A stretch of 64,000 bases of DNA from Massilia sp. YIM B02769 (GCF_030411995.1 NZ_JASNRC010000012.1:93438-157437); one strand, 5' to 3'. Positions 1 to 8,769 are shown, counted from the stretch's first letter. The notes: a model not told the origin generated them from the letters alone. A program made the numbers and translations.

Positions 1-2
1 GG

Positions 3-1097
3 GGGATTCGCAGTAAGGAGTTCGGCGGCACTGGTTACAACCAGCTTTTGTTCGATGACACCGACGGCCAGGGGCGGGTCCAGTTACGCTGTACGCATGC
101 TTCGAGCGAACTGAACCTGGGGCACCTGATTCATGCCGCCGATAATTTTCGCGGCAGTTTCCGTGGACTTGGTGCGGAACTGCGTACCGATGCCTATGGC
201 GCGGTCAGGGCAGGTGCGGGACTGCTAATCTCCAGCTACAGCATCATGCACAGCGCCACAGTGCGCGACCCGGTCGGAGGAAACGCCGCCGGTGTTGCCA
301 TGCTCTCGCAAGCAGTGCAACTGGCGAAGCGATTCAGCGAGGCGGCATCGACACACCAGACAGTGGCATTGGCGAGCCATATCGGCGCCATCAAGGCTAG
401 CGCCAGCGACATCGATGATGATGCCGCGCCGCTTGAGGGCCTGTGGAAAGCATTGTCGGGCATGGTTGGCATGCAAAGCCTGGATGCTGCCAGGAGCGAC
501 GCCGCCGCGAAGAACATCAGCTCCGATGAGGGGCGCTTGCCTTACCCGACTGATCCGCTCATCGCCATTACGGCACAAGATGGTTTCGGTGCCAGCGTCG
601 GACAGAGTCTGCAGCTGTCCAATGGCGAGACTGTGACGCTGATGAGTGGCAAGGATACGCAATTCGTCAGCGGTGGCCAGATGCGGATGCACGCGGGACA
701 GGCAATCGGTGTGCTTGCCGGTGCGGTCGCGGCCGGCGCGGGCGAGGTCGGACTGCAGCTGATTACGGCGAAAAACGACATCGACATCCAGGCGCAGGCG
801 GACACGTTGGCCGTGCAGGCGCGCGACGAGGTCAACGTGATCAGTGCGAATGCGCACATCGACTGGGCTGCGGCCAAGCGTATCAGCATGTCGACTGCTG
901 GCGGGGCGAACATCACGATCGAGGGCGGGAACATCACGGTGCAGTGCCCGGGCAAGATCACCGTGCATGCGGGGAAGAAGAGTTTTCTTGGGCCGGCGAG
1001 ATTGCCGTACGAACTGCCTGCGTTACCAAACAGTATCTGTGTCGCCTGTCTCAAGAAGTCGCTCGAGGCTGGGCCGGCATTTACCATGGTGGAGTGA
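3..1097 (+). CDS. vgrG: Type VI secretion tip protein VgrG, C-terminal part (5' truncated by window edge)
   Basis: The reading frame is open from base 3, so the gene begins outside the window. The visible part opens with GIRSKEFGGTGYNQL and FDDTDGQGRVQL, typical of the junction after the gp5/gp27-like core of VgrG. It continues into a beta-rich DUF2345-type region (about residues 180-320 of the visible part), rich in repeats of the type ITAKNDIDIQAQ and GGNITVQCPGKITVHAG that form the needle. It ends in the usual CxxC tail (SICVACLKK). VgrG forms the trimeric spike of the T6SS and carries effectors through its C-terminus. The next genes are a DUF4123 adaptor, a lipoprotein and a DUF2235 lipase. 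DUF4123 starts 1 nt after this stop, which fits a vgrG-adaptor-effector operon. No toxin domain is visible in the tail, so the cargo is probably the downstream lipase. Confidence 0.93.
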   Translation, partial: GIRSKEFGGTGYNQLLFDDTDGQGRVQLRCTHASSELNLGHLIHAADNFRGSFRGLGAELRTDAYGAVRAGAGLLISSYSIMHSATVRDPVGGNAAGVAMLSQAVQLAKRFSEAASTHQTVALASHIGAIKASASDIDDDAAPLEGLWKALSGMVGMQSLDAARSDAAAKNISSDEGRLPYPTDPLIAITAQDGFGASVGQSLQLSNGETVTLMSGKDTQFVSGGQMRMHAGQAIGVLAGAVAAGAGEVGLQLITAKNDIDIQAQADTLAVQARDEVNVISANAHIDWAAAKRISMSTAGGANITIEGGNITVQCPGKITVHAGKKSFLGPARLPYELPALPNSICVACLKKSLEAGPAFTMVE

Positions 1098-1098
1098 T

Positions 1099-1911
1099 AT
1101 GCTGATCGATGCTTTTGCCGTCGACCTGTTCGACCGACTTGACGCGCGCGCCCGCAAGCTGGATGCGGGCAGACAGCTTCATGTTCTTGTGGATGGCGCC
1201 TTCCATCCAGGACTGCATCGGTTCATCGAAGACGATGACAAGGCACTTCTTTTTTCGCTTCGGCCTGGCTGCAGTGACGAGGCGAAGGCGGTCTCGCCTT
1301 TTGTGACGCCGTATGTTCCGAACTGTCAGCGCCTGAAAGCGCTGCTCCAGCGTTGCAGCGAATGGCCGATGTTAAGCGTAATCGAGACGTCGGAATCATT
1401 CGGCGAGCTTGCCGCGCGCCTGGCCGCGTGGTGTGTCGTTGAAGCGGACAGCCAACGGTTCAACTTCAGGTTCGCCGATACCCGGCGCTTGCCCGGCATG
1501 TACACGGTATTGAATCCCGAACAGCGCGCCGGATTCGCAGGGCCGGCAACGAGTTGGCTGTACGTCAATCGACACGGGCAATGGGAGGCATTCGAGTGCC
1601 GCGGCAACGGTGCGGAGCAAATGATCGATCCGCAGTTGGATGACCGGCAGTTTGCCCAGCTTGTGGACGACAGCAAAGCCGATGAACTTCTGGTTCTGCT
1701 TCGGGACCGCGGTCATGATGTATTCGACACGCCTTCGAAAAGTCACGCTCTGTTGAGTACTGCCCTGCGCGCTGCCGATAGGGAAAAGCTGGCAGATGAC
1801 GACGTGCTCGCATGGTGCGAAACGTTCTGGAAAGCTGGCAAGCTGCACGACGACACAGCCGCCGCAAGCTTGCTTGCCGGATGGCGAACGACTTCTGATT
1901 CGAGGAGCTGA
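1099..1911 (+). CDS. DUF4123 domain protein, T6SS effector-loading adaptor (Tap/Tec-like)
   Basis: A 270-aa cytosolic protein whose ATG sits 1 nt after the vgrG stop, so translation is probably coupled. The N-terminal ~130 residues carry the DUF4123 pattern: a LHVLVDGAFHPGL strand, then SPFVTPYVPNC, SVIETSESFGELAARL, and an RFADTRRLPGMYTVLNPEQRAGFAGPATSW segment. DUF4123 proteins are chaperones/adaptors that bring a specific effector to its cognate VgrG C-terminus (family knowledge from Vibrio, Agrobacterium and Pseudomonas). The position between vgrG and a Tle1-like lipase fits that role. The C-terminal ~120 residues are less conserved and may recognise the effector. It has no signal peptide or membrane segment. 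The adaptor assignment is firm by family and context; its specific partner is inferred. Confidence 0.88.
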   Translation: MLIDAFAVDLFDRLDARARKLDAGRQLHVLVDGAFHPGLHRFIEDDDKALLFSLRPGCSDEAKAVSPFVTPYVPNCQRLKALLQRCSEWPMLSVIETSESFGELAARLAAWCVVEADSQRFNFRFADTRRLPGMYTVLNPEQRAGFAGPATSWLYVNRHGQWEAFECRGNGAEQMIDPQLDDRQFAQLVDDSKADELLVLLRDRGHDVFDTPSKSHALLSTALRAADREKLADDDVLAWCETFWKAGKLHDDTAAASLLAGWRTTSDSRS

Positions 1912-1913
1912 CA

Positions 1914-2666
1914 ATGCATCGATTCATTGTGGCGTTATCGCGCCTGTTGCTGGCGTGCGTGCTAGTCCTGCCCGTGTTGACGGCTTGTGAAAAGCCGACC
2001 TTGGGTGTCAGCCTGCACGGTGTGAACTACAGTGCGGATACTGTCAGCTTCATGATTTCTCCCCTCGGTGCTACGGAACACGCAAGCGGGAGTGGAACGA
2101 TCGATCCCTTTGGTGGGGGCGGCATGACGTGCTGCGTGACGCTACCCAGGCAATGGCGGCCGGGGATCAAGCTGCAAATCCGGGCCACGCATTGGGTAGA
2201 CAAGCGTGCCGAGAACAGCATCGAAGAAATCACCAGCGAACACATTGCCGAGGTCCCGCGATATGCCGACGGCAAGCCCGGCGAGCTGTGGGTGCTGCGC
2301 GAGGCTGATGGAAAAATCAGCGTTGTTTCGAGCGACTATCAGCCGGATCATCCGAAATGGCCAGGGAGGATCAAGGGGTGGCCTGTGCCTTCACTTGAGT
2401 ATCGGCGTGAGCGGTGGGATCTTTTGAGAGCCCATGAGCAAGGATATGTCGATACTTTTACAAAGCTCTTGGACGAGTTGGAACAGGATCCGAGCGCTCG
2501 AGGAAAGGAAGCATGGGCGCACGATATGGAATACGACCCAAAATCGCTAGGTGAATTTACAGGTCCTGAGGATCCCCGCTACCTCGCCGTTCTCAAGCAA
2601 GAGTACATGGGTGGCTTGATATCGAGCCGCGGGCGGTTGGCAACATTGATGGAACAAAAGCCATGA
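1914..2666 (+). CDS. DUF3304-like lipoprotein, candidate Tle1 immunity protein
   Basis: A 250-aa predicted lipoprotein. A basic start and hydrophobic stretch lead to a VLTAC lipobox (Cys25), followed by Glu-Lys. The mature N-terminal half has GVNYSADTVSFMI, a Gly-rich GTIDPFGGGGMTCC with paired cysteines, and LPRQWRPGIKLQIRATHW. I associate this pattern with DUF3304 lipoproteins encoded next to T6SS phospholipases. The C-terminal ~110 residues are polar and helical with no motif I recognise. It starts 2 nt after the DUF4123 stop, and its own stop overlaps the lipase start (ATGA), so it is made with the lipase. A periplasm-facing lipoprotein beside a lipase is the expected arrangement for an immunity protein. 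That role is inferred from position and topology. Confidence 0.8.
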   Translation: MHRFIVALSRLLLACVLVLPVLTACEKPTLGVSLHGVNYSADTVSFMISPLGATEHASGSGTIDPFGGGGMTCCVTLPRQWRPGIKLQIRATHWVDKRAENSIEEITSEHIAEVPRYADGKPGELWVLREADGKISVVSSDYQPDHPKWPGRIKGWPVPSLEYRRERWDLLRAHEQGYVDTFTKLLDELEQDPSARGKEAWAHDMEYDPKSLGEFTGPEDPRYLAVLKQEYMGGLISSRGRLATLMEQKP

Positions 2667-4789
2667 GCGCTGTCCTTTCCCCCCAACTTAGCGAAAAGTA
2701 TTTAGTAGCCTCGAACCGAGAGGCATTTTTCGATAAGGACTTTACAAAGCAGCTCGATAAATTTGAACAGCGCGAGCAGCCTCCAATCTGCAAACCTGGT
2801 ATCTCATGCACGACAAACCTGTTTTTCGGTTTCTTCTTCGACGGCACAAAGAACAATTACATCCAGGCAGAAAGTTCCAAGACTCATTCCAACGTCGCCC
2901 GCCTTTACGACTGTTACCCAGGCAGAAGCGTGCCCAGGGTATTGCCGCCCGAGACAGACTGGAAACATAACCCAGCACGTTACACACATTTCTTCAAGGT
3001 CTATATTCCCGGTGTCAGTTCGCCATTCGAGCAGGTCGGCGACAGTGGTACAGGCCTGGCTGAAACGGCAGGAGGTGCAGGTGGGAAAATGGGCGAGCAT
3101 CGGATCATCTGGGCGCTGATCCAGGCCATCAACAATCTACACCGCTACTTCTTGGGAACACCGCTGGTAACGGATGAAGAAACGACCAAACTTCTGAAAC
3201 GAATTATGCTGAATAAGCGAGCACGGTCGATGATGGTCGGTCCGAATCCAGCAGAAGGGGTATTGTTTCAGTCGCTGGTATTCGGCGATACCGCTGCGCG
3301 CGTATGTTTCGAAAACATCCTCAAGAAGCTTCATGGCGCCATTGCCCTGCACCGGCCGGATAAACGTAGTGGCCGGCCAGCCCGGCTAGATCCCGCCATC
3401 GTCAAGACGATATATGTTTCCGCATTTGGCTATTCGCGTGGCGCAACCCAGGCGCGTGCATTCACGAACTGGTTTTTGTCGCTCTGCGAACTGGATGCGC
3501 AACTGCTGGGAACCGGGAGCAAGCGCTCTCTGGGCGGCTTTCCGGTCGAATTCGATTTCCTGGGTGTCTTCGATACGGTGGCGTCAGTCGGCATGGGCAA
3601 TACGCTTGGTGGCACGACCGGGCATGGCGCCTGGGCAGACAGCGAAGACAGCCTGCGTATTCAATCCGGCATCAAGTGCACGCATCTGGTCGCAGCCCAT
3701 GAATTGCGGCAGAGTTTTCCTGTCGACTCGATCTCGGTACAAGGCGTACTGCCAGACGGTTGCCAGGAGATAGTTCTTCCAGGAGTCCACTCGGATGTCG
3801 GCTGCGGCTACGCGCCGACCGAGCAGGGCAAGGGGACCCATCCGGATGGCGACGACATGCTCGCTCGCATTCCTCTTCTACTGATGTACAAAGCGGCGCG
3901 GCTGAACGGCGTACCGTTGAAGCTCGAACTTGCCAACCCGCCTGCGCGCCGGCGCTTTGCATTGAAACCGGACACGATTACCGCATTCAATGCCTACATT
4001 GCAACTTGCGAAGAAAAGCAAGGGCCGCTTCACCGCATTATGCGCGAGCAGGCACGCAAGCAGATGGAGTGGCGGATTTTTCGCCGCGCATCCGGCAAAA
4101 ATGCAATCCAGAACAGCCAGAGCTTCATGCGCGCAACCACGTTCGATAAAAATGATCTCTATAGCGCGGCCCGGGAATTCGAAGAGGAAATCTTAAAGTT
4201 CCTGAAATGGCGAGAGAAAAAAGGACGGGCCTTCGTGGCGTCAACCCAGGTCCCTGGATTCAGGAATGAACATCAGGCCGAATGGGAGGAAATTGCTACC
4301 TGGTGGGATAAAGTCGCTGCGCCACCTACAGCGGTTGTGGATTTCTTTGATAACTATGTTCATGATTCGCGCGCGTGGTTCAAACTATTCAGCGTAGGGC
4401 CGATTAATTTCAATCCAGATAGCGAAGCAGGAGCACATAAGCAACTCAAGGCTTGGGTCACAAAACGCAAACACGGCCAGGCCAAGGTGGTGTCGCCAAT
4501 GCTGATTGGAAAAGCAGACTATGCGACTGTTTCCGACCTGCTGAGCCCTGATCAACAGGCTGCAGCGGATGAATATGCGAAAACCGGGCAAATCCCCAGG
4601 ATGATCACGGCAGGCAGGGAGCCATGGGAGTCGTCATTCGGATGGCTCGCTGGAGCAGGTTACCTGCGATTCCGTAAGATCTACGCAGGAAGCGACGCCC
4701 ATTTGCTGTCGTCGCTTGCTCCGCAGGATGACCCGGAGGGTCTTCCGACAATGGGTGACGAAGGCAGGACAGAGACCAGAAGCGCCTGA
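2663..4789 (+). CDS. DUF2235 / Tle1-family T6SS phospholipase effector
   Basis: A 708-aa protein with a DUF2235 alpha/beta-hydrolase domain over roughly residues 50-400. Visible motifs are FFFDGTKNN (57-65), the nucleophile elbow GYSRG (256-260, candidate Ser258), FDTVASVG (303-310, candidate acid Asp304) and PGVHSDVGCGY (373-383, candidate His376). This is the layout of Tle1 phospholipases, which hydrolyse membrane phospholipids of competitor cells after T6SS delivery (family knowledge). Beyond ~400 there is a long charged, mostly helical region with no motif I know; in Tle1 this part is thought to contact membrane. There is no signal peptide, as expected for VgrG-loaded cargo. The start overlaps the lipoprotein stop (ATGA). 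Base composition from ~2.4 to 4.7 kb is visibly more AT-rich than the ~65-70% GC housekeeping genes, which suggests horizontal acquisition. Confidence 0.9.
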   Translation: MSAVLSPQLSEKYLVASNREAFFDKDFTKQLDKFEQREQPPICKPGISCTTNLFFGFFFDGTKNNYIQAESSKTHSNVARLYDCYPGRSVPRVLPPETDWKHNPARYTHFFKVYIPGVSSPFEQVGDSGTGLAETAGGAGGKMGEHRIIWALIQAINNLHRYFLGTPLVTDEETTKLLKRIMLNKRARSMMVGPNPAEGVLFQSLVFGDTAARVCFENILKKLHGAIALHRPDKRSGRPARLDPAIVKTIYVSAFGYSRGATQARAFTNWFLSLCELDAQLLGTGSKRSLGGFPVEFDFLGVFDTVASVGMGNTLGGTTGHGAWADSEDSLRIQSGIKCTHLVAAHELRQSFPVDSISVQGVLPDGCQEIVLPGVHSDVGCGYAPTEQGKGTHPDGDDMLARIPLLLMYKAARLNGVPLKLELANPPARRRFALKPDTITAFNAYIATCEEKQGPLHRIMREQARKQMEWRIFRRASGKNAIQNSQSFMRATTFDKNDLYSAAREFEEEILKFLKWREKKGRAFVASTQVPGFRNEHQAEWEEIATWWDKVAAPPTAVVDFFDNYVHDSRAWFKLFSVGPINFNPDSEAGAHKQLKAWVTKRKHGQAKVVSPMLIGKADYATVSDLLSPDQQAAADEYAKTGQIPRMITAGREPWESSFGWLAGAGYLRFRKIYAGSDAHLLSSLAPQDDPEGLPTMGDEGRTETRSA

Positions 4790-4808
4790 CCACCATCTAT
4801 AGACGAAA

Positions 4809-4843
4809 CAAAAAAGGCCCCATGATGTCTCATGGAGCCTTCA
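4809..4843 (-). terminator. Rho-independent terminator of tRNA-Lys
   Basis: Read on the minus strand, AAGGCTCCATGA pairs with TCATGGGGCCTT around a GACA loop (one G-U-type mismatch) and is followed directly by a T run (TTTTTTG). It lies just past the tRNA 3' end. On the plus strand the hairpin has no T run, so it serves the tRNA transcript rather than the T6SS operon. Confidence 0.85.
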
Positions 4844-4860
4844 TTGCTACTGCGCATTCG

Positions 4861-4936
4861 TGGTAGGCCGTGCGGGATTCGAACCTGCGACCAACGGATT
4901 AAAAGTCCGCTGCTCTACCAGCTGAGCTAACGACCC
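4861..4936 (-). tRNA. tRNA-Lys (anticodon TTT)
   Basis: On the minus strand the 76-nt gene starts GGGTCGTTAGCTCAG and ends in an encoded CCTACCA. The anticodon loop CTTTTAA gives TTT (Lys). The D-loop TTAGCTCAGCTGGTAGAGC and T-arm GCAGGTTCGAATCCTGC are canonical. The acceptor stem GGGTCGT pairs with ACGGCCT with wobble pairs, including G1-U72. It closely resembles E. coli tRNA-Lys. A consensus promoter and an intrinsic terminator flank it, so it is a single-gene transcript. Confidence 0.97.
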
Positions 4937-4948
4937 GAAAGAAGCAAG

Positions 4949-4977
4949 ATTATAGGGGCAGGACGGCGACCTGTCAA
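4949..4977 (-). promoter_or_regulatory. Consensus sigma-70 promoter of tRNA-Lys
   Basis: On the minus strand, TTGACA and TATAAT match the sigma-70 consensus exactly and are separated by 17 nt. The -10 box ends 12 nt before the mature tRNA 5' end. Confidence 0.9.
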
Positions 4978-5007
4978 ACGTTCAGCCCAAAATCTTGCCG
5001 TAGAGCT

Positions 5008-5763
5008 TTACTTCAGCACCGCCAGCCGATCTTTGGCCGATTGCGCCGCCTGCGTACCCGGGAACTTGGTCACCAGCTGCTGCAGCGTCTTCTTCGCCTT
5101 CGGCAAATCCTTCAGTTCGGCATAGCTGGTCGCCATGTTCAGCATGGCGTCGGCCGCCTTCGGGCTGGTGCCGTACGTGGTGGTCACGATTTCCTGGGCC
5201 GCGATCGCCTTCTTGTAGTCGCGCTGGGCGTAATAGGCGTTGCCCAGCCAGTACTGCGCATTCGCGGCATAGGCCGAATCCGGATAACGCTTCACGAAAT
5301 CCTGCAGCGCGGCGGCGGCGGCCTTGTAGTCGCCGCCCTTGAAGGTTTCCATGGCCGCGTCGTAGGCCTGCTTTTCCGACGGCAGCACTTCGGCGGTCTG
5401 GCCGTCGATGGTTTCCTGGCGCGGCTCGAGTTTCTTGATGCGGGCGTCGAGGTCGGCGTACAGGGTGCGCTGGCCGTTCTGGGCCTTGGCGATTTCGTTG
5501 GCCAGCACTTCGATCTGGCCGCGCAGCTTGGCGATCTCGGACATGGTGCGCTCGTTCTGGTTCAGCATGTCGAGCGTCGCGGTCTTGTCGGCCTTGTTGT
5601 CGAGGCGGCCGTTCAGGTCGCGGGCGATGTTGTCGACTTTGGCGCGCAGGTCGAGGATGGCCTTGCGGGCTTCATCGTCGTCGAGCAGGCCGGCGTTGGC
5701 CTGCAGCGGCAGCCAGGCGGCGATCAGCAGGCAGGCAAGACGGGACGGAACCAGTTTCATCAT
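5008..5763 (-). CDS. cpoB: Cell division coordinator CpoB (YbgF), Tol-Pal periplasmic protein
   Basis: A periplasmic protein of about 251 aa. I chose the start reading MMKLVPSRL because it gives a clean signal peptide ending ANA before GLLDDDEA; an in-frame ATG 30 nt upstream would lengthen it. Residues ~25-100 of the mature protein form a heptad-rich coiled coil that trimerises in the family. The C-terminal ~120 residues hold three TPR units (AYDAAMETFKGGDYKAAA, AANAQYWLGNAYYAQ, AADAMLNMATSYAEL). CpoB links outer-membrane constriction by Tol-Pal with PBP1B-dependent septal peptidoglycan synthesis. It is the last gene of the minus-strand operon ybgC-tolQRAB-pal-cpoB, its usual place. Confidence 0.95.
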   Translation of the reverse strand: MMKLVPSRLACLLIAAWLPLQANAGLLDDDEARKAILDLRAKVDNIARDLNGRLDNKADKTATLDMLNQNERTMSEIAKLRGQIEVLANEIAKAQNGQRTLYADLDARIKKLEPRQETIDGQTAEVLPSEKQAYDAAMETFKGGDYKAAAAALQDFVKRYPDSAYAANAQYWLGNAYYAQRDYKKAIAAQEIVTTTYGTSPKAADAMLNMATSYAELKDLPKAKKTLQQLVTKFPGTQAAQSAKDRLAVLK

Positions 5764-5878
5764 GTCGTAGTTCTTTCTAAACCAGTGGGGCAAAGGAAAA
5801 CGGGGCGGGTTGCAGTCTGCACTGCACCCGCCCCGCTGTCAATTAACCGGGTCTTAATCCGACCCGGACGCGACAGGA

Positions 5879-6403
5879 TTACTGATAAACGATGTCGGCG
5901 CGACGGTTTTCAGCCCAGGCGGCTTCGCCCGAACCGCTTGCCTTCGGCTTTTCTTCGCCCAGCGAGACGGCTTCCATCTGGTTCTCGGCAACGCCCAGCG
6001 ATGCCATCGAGCGGCGGACGGCTTCGGCGCGCTTCTGGCCCAGGGCCAGGTTGTATTCGGTGCCGCCGCGATCATCGGTGTTGCCCTGGATCAGGACTTT
6101 GCGGCCCTGGTTCTTGGTCAGGTAGCCCGAATGGTTGGCGACGACCGGCTTGCCGTCTTCGCGCACGACGTAGCTGTCGAAGTCGAAGTAGACGCTGCGG
6201 TTGGCCAGCACGCCTTTCGGATCGTCCAGCGGGTCGACGGCTGGGGTCTCGATCGGACGCACGTCACGTGGGTCGGCGGCGGCGGCGACTGGCTCAGGCG
6301 ACTTTTCGACGACTGGCGCTGGTGCGTCCGGCACTGGGGTTTTGCACGCTGCCAGCAGGGCAGCGGAGGCGATGATGAATGCGAGGCTCTTGGTATTGCG
6401 CAT
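5879..6403 (-). CDS. pal: Peptidoglycan-associated lipoprotein Pal
   Basis: A 174-aa outer-membrane lipoprotein. The signal sequence ends in lipobox LLAAC (Cys20). A Pro/Ala-rich linker (~20-60) is followed by an OmpA-like domain with VYFDFDSYVV, the peptidoglycan-binding stretch QGNTDDRGGTEYNLALGQKRA, and a final ENRRADIVY. The domain binds diaminopimelate of peptidoglycan and also contacts TolB, anchoring the outer membrane during division. A GGAGAG ribosome site precedes the ATG. It lies between tolB (37 nt upstream) and cpoB (115 nt downstream). Length and motifs are normal for betaproteobacterial Pal. Confidence 0.97.
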   Translation of the reverse strand: MRNTKSLAFIIASAALLAACKTPVPDAPAPVVEKSPEPVAAAADPRDVRPIETPAVDPLDDPKGVLANRSVYFDFDSYVVREDGKPVVANHSGYLTKNQGRKVLIQGNTDDRGGTEYNLALGQKRAEAVRRSMASLGVAENQMEAVSLGEEKPKASGSGEAAWAENRRADIVYQ

Positions 6404-6440
6404 GGGTTCTCTCCTGGTCTTGGTTAGTGATGTGCTGCTA

Positions 6441-7706
6441 TTACTTCATGAAGGGACCCCAGCTGGGCTCCCGAATGTTTCCCGCTTTGGTGGTCAAACG
6501 TTGCTTGACCCGTCCATCCACCGAAACCACGGCCAGCGCAGTACGCCCGCCGCCTTTGTTCGCATACATGATGTACTTGCCGTTAGGCGAAAAACTCGGT
6601 TCGGTGGCCCCATCGGCCAGGCGCAGTTCCTGGCCGCTGGCCAGGTCCATCGCAAAGAGGGAATATCCGCCGTCGCGCTGCGAGATCCAGGCCAGGGTCT
6701 TGCCGTCCGGAGCCACGCGCGGGCTGATGTTATAGCTGCCGTTGAAGGTGACGCGGGTGGCATTGCCGCCATTCACGCTCATCTTGTAGATTTGCGGACC
6801 GCCGCTGCGGTCGCTCGTGAAATAAATGGTCTGGCCGTCGGCCGAGAATTGCGGCTCGGTGTCGATGCCATTGCTGGTCGACAGGCGGCGCAGGCCGGAA
6901 CCGTCGGCATTCACGATGTACACCTGGTAGCTGCCCGATTTCGACAGGGCGATGGCCAGCTTGCTGCCGTCCGGCGACCAGCTCGGCGCCGAATTGCTGC
7001 CTTTTTCGTTGGCGATCACGCGGCGCTTGCCGGTCACCAGGTCCTGCATGTAGATGACAGGCTTGCGGTCTTCGAAGGAAACGTAGGCGACCTTGCCGCC
7101 GTCCGGCGACCACGATGGCGAAATGATGGGCTCGCGGCCTTGTACCGCGATGATTTCGTTTTCGCCGTCGGAATCGGCCACGGCCAGCGCGTAATTGCGG
7201 CCGGCGCGGTTTTCTTTCACATACGCGATGCGGGTCGAGAAAATGCCGCGCACGCCGGTGAGTTTTTCATACACGTCGTCGGCAATGCGGTGCGCTTGCA
7301 GGCGGGTATAGCGCGGCTGCACTTCGCCGCCCAGGGCCGACAACTGGCCGCCCTTGACGGTATCGAGCAGTTTATAGCGTACGGCGAAACGGCCGTCCGG
7401 CTGGCGCGAGACGCTGCCGACCACCAGGGCGTCGGCGCCGCGTGCCTTCCAGGCGCCGGCGTCGATGTTCGCGCTGTCGCTGATCACCTGGCCGGCGTCG
7501 ATCACCTTGAACACGCCGCTGCGTTCGAGGTCGGCGCGGATGATGGCCGATACCTGGTCGGGCGCCACGCCTTCGTCGGCAAAGGCGGCGACGGCAACCG
7601 GAATCTGGGTGCTGCTGACGCCCGCGATCTCGACGCGGAATTGTGCATGCGCGGCGCTGCCCATCAGGAGCGATACGCTGAACAGAATGGTATGTAGTTT
7701 CTTCAT
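6441..7706 (-). CDS. tolB: Tol-Pal periplasmic beta-propeller protein TolB
   Basis: A 421-aa periplasmic protein with a signal peptide ending AHA before QFRVEIAG. The N-terminal alpha/beta domain (~25-160, including the VSAIIRADLERSGVFKVID segment) precedes a six-bladed propeller built of PD40/WD40-like repeats, seen as recurring SWSPDG, QFSADGQTIYFTSD and RVAPDGKTLAWIS units. TolB shuttles between Pal and the inner-membrane TolA complex. A GAGAGG site lies just upstream of the ATG. It follows tolA by 37 nt. Length is close to the usual ~430 aa and no defects are visible. Confidence 0.97.
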   Translation of the reverse strand: MKKLHTILFSVSLLMGSAAHAQFRVEIAGVSSTQIPVAVAAFADEGVAPDQVSAIIRADLERSGVFKVIDAGQVISDSANIDAGAWKARGADALVVGSVSRQPDGRFAVRYKLLDTVKGGQLSALGGEVQPRYTRLQAHRIADDVYEKLTGVRGIFSTRIAYVKENRAGRNYALAVADSDGENEIIAVQGREPIISPSWSPDGGKVAYVSFEDRKPVIYMQDLVTGKRRVIANEKGSNSAPSWSPDGSKLAIALSKSGSYQVYIVNADGSGLRRLSTSNGIDTEPQFSADGQTIYFTSDRSGGPQIYKMSVNGGNATRVTFNGSYNISPRVAPDGKTLAWISQRDGGYSLFAMDLASGQELRLADGATEPSFSPNGKYIMYANKGGGRTALAVVSVDGRVKQRLTTKAGNIREPSWGPFMK

Positions 7707-7743
7707 GGGCCTCTCAATACTTGAATACTGGTTGGTGACGAGG

Positions 7744-8763
7744 TCACTGCAAATCTTTTAACTTGAAGACAAGTGGGAAAGTTCGTTCTACCGTACCATC
7801 TTTTTTCTTTGGTAGTGGTGACGATTTGATAATGCCCCTTTCCACGGCTTCGTCGAAGGCCGGCACGCCGCTGCTCTTGGTCTTGCGCACCGACAGGATT
7901 TCGCCGGTCGGCAGCTGCTCGATACGGAATTCCACCGTTGGATTACCCGGTTCGTCTCCGTTGTAGACCGTATTGCTCTTGACCTTGGCCGCAATCGCTG
8001 CCTGGTAGCCGCTGTCGAGTTTCGGTGCGCTCGATTTCTGCGCATTTCCGGTCGAACCGGCGGCGCCGGCAATGCGCTTGAGTTCCAGGTCGCGCAGTTT
8101 ATCCAGCTGGGCCTTTTCGGCGGCTTCGGCTTTTGCCTTCGCGGCCTTTTCGGCAGCGAGTTTCTTCTTCTTGTCGGCTTCGGCTTTTTCCGCTTTCTCG
8201 GCAGCCAGCTTTTTCTCGTCCTCTTTCTTTTTCTCTTCTTCTTTTTTCTTTTGCTCGGCCAGTTCGCGTTTCTTCTGCTCTTCGCGTTCCTTCGCTTCCT
8301 CGCGGCGCTTTTCCTCGGCCAGCTCCTTGCGCTTCTGTTCTTCGCGTTCTTTCTTTTCCGCGATCTCGCGCTCGCGTTCCTTCTTCGCCTGCTCCAGCTT
8401 GCGTTCCTTCTCGCGCTGCAGGGCGATGTCCGGTGCGGCCGGCTTCACCGGTTCCGGCTCGACCACCTTCGGCACCGGTGGCGGTGGCGGTGGCGGCGCA
8501 GGCGTCGGCTCGGGTTCCGGCTCGGGTTCCGGCTCAGGTTCGACCACCGGCGCCGGCAGCGGCGGTGCGGCCGCGGTCTCGACCTTCATGTCCCATACTT
8601 CGGCCTCGACCGAAATCGGGGTCTTGCTCTGCCAGCTGATGCCGAAGTACAGGAAGGCCAGCAGCAGGACGTGCACCGCCACCGCCAGCAGGATCGCTGG
8701 CGTGCGGCTTGGTTCGGGCGGCACCGTGTACGGGGCGCCGGGGGAAGCTGGCTTCACAGGCAT
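7744..8763 (-). CDS. tolA: Cell envelope protein TolA
   Basis: A 339-aa inner-membrane protein that spans the periplasm. One transmembrane helix at ~22-44 (AILLAVAVHVLLLAFLYFG) follows a short cytoplasmic tail. A Pro/Glu-rich stretch (~75-110, runs of EPEPEP and PPPPPP) is followed by a very long Lys/Glu/Ala helix (~110-240). The globular C-terminal domain (~255-339, DSGYQAAIAAKVKSNTVYNG, TVEFRIEQLPTGEI, FDEAVERGI) is the TonB-like part that binds TolB/Pal and is often a phage or colicin receptor. It couples proton-motive force from TolQR to the outer membrane. The stop of tolR is 6 nt upstream of the ATG. Confidence 0.95.
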   Translation of the reverse strand: MPVKPASPGAPYTVPPEPSRTPAILLAVAVHVLLLAFLYFGISWQSKTPISVEAEVWDMKVETAAAPPLPAPVVEPEPEPEPEPEPTPAPPPPPPPVPKVVEPEPVKPAAPDIALQREKERKLEQAKKEREREIAEKKEREEQKRKELAEEKRREEAKEREEQKKRELAEQKKKEEEKKKEDEKKLAAEKAEKAEADKKKKLAAEKAAKAKAEAAEKAQLDKLRDLELKRIAGAAGSTGNAQKSSAPKLDSGYQAAIAAKVKSNTVYNGDEPGNPTVEFRIEQLPTGEILSVRKTKSSGVPAFDEAVERGIIKSSPLPKKKDGTVERTFPLVFKLKDLQ

Positions 8764-8769
8764 GACTCT

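Noticed and set aside
225..968. Long minus-strand reading frames across vgrG and many similar long frames elsewhere (for example opposite glyA, ubiD, the M16 peptidase and dnaX)
   Set aside because: They are antisense shadows of high-GC genes: arginine/histidine-rich, without ribosome sites or recognisable domains.
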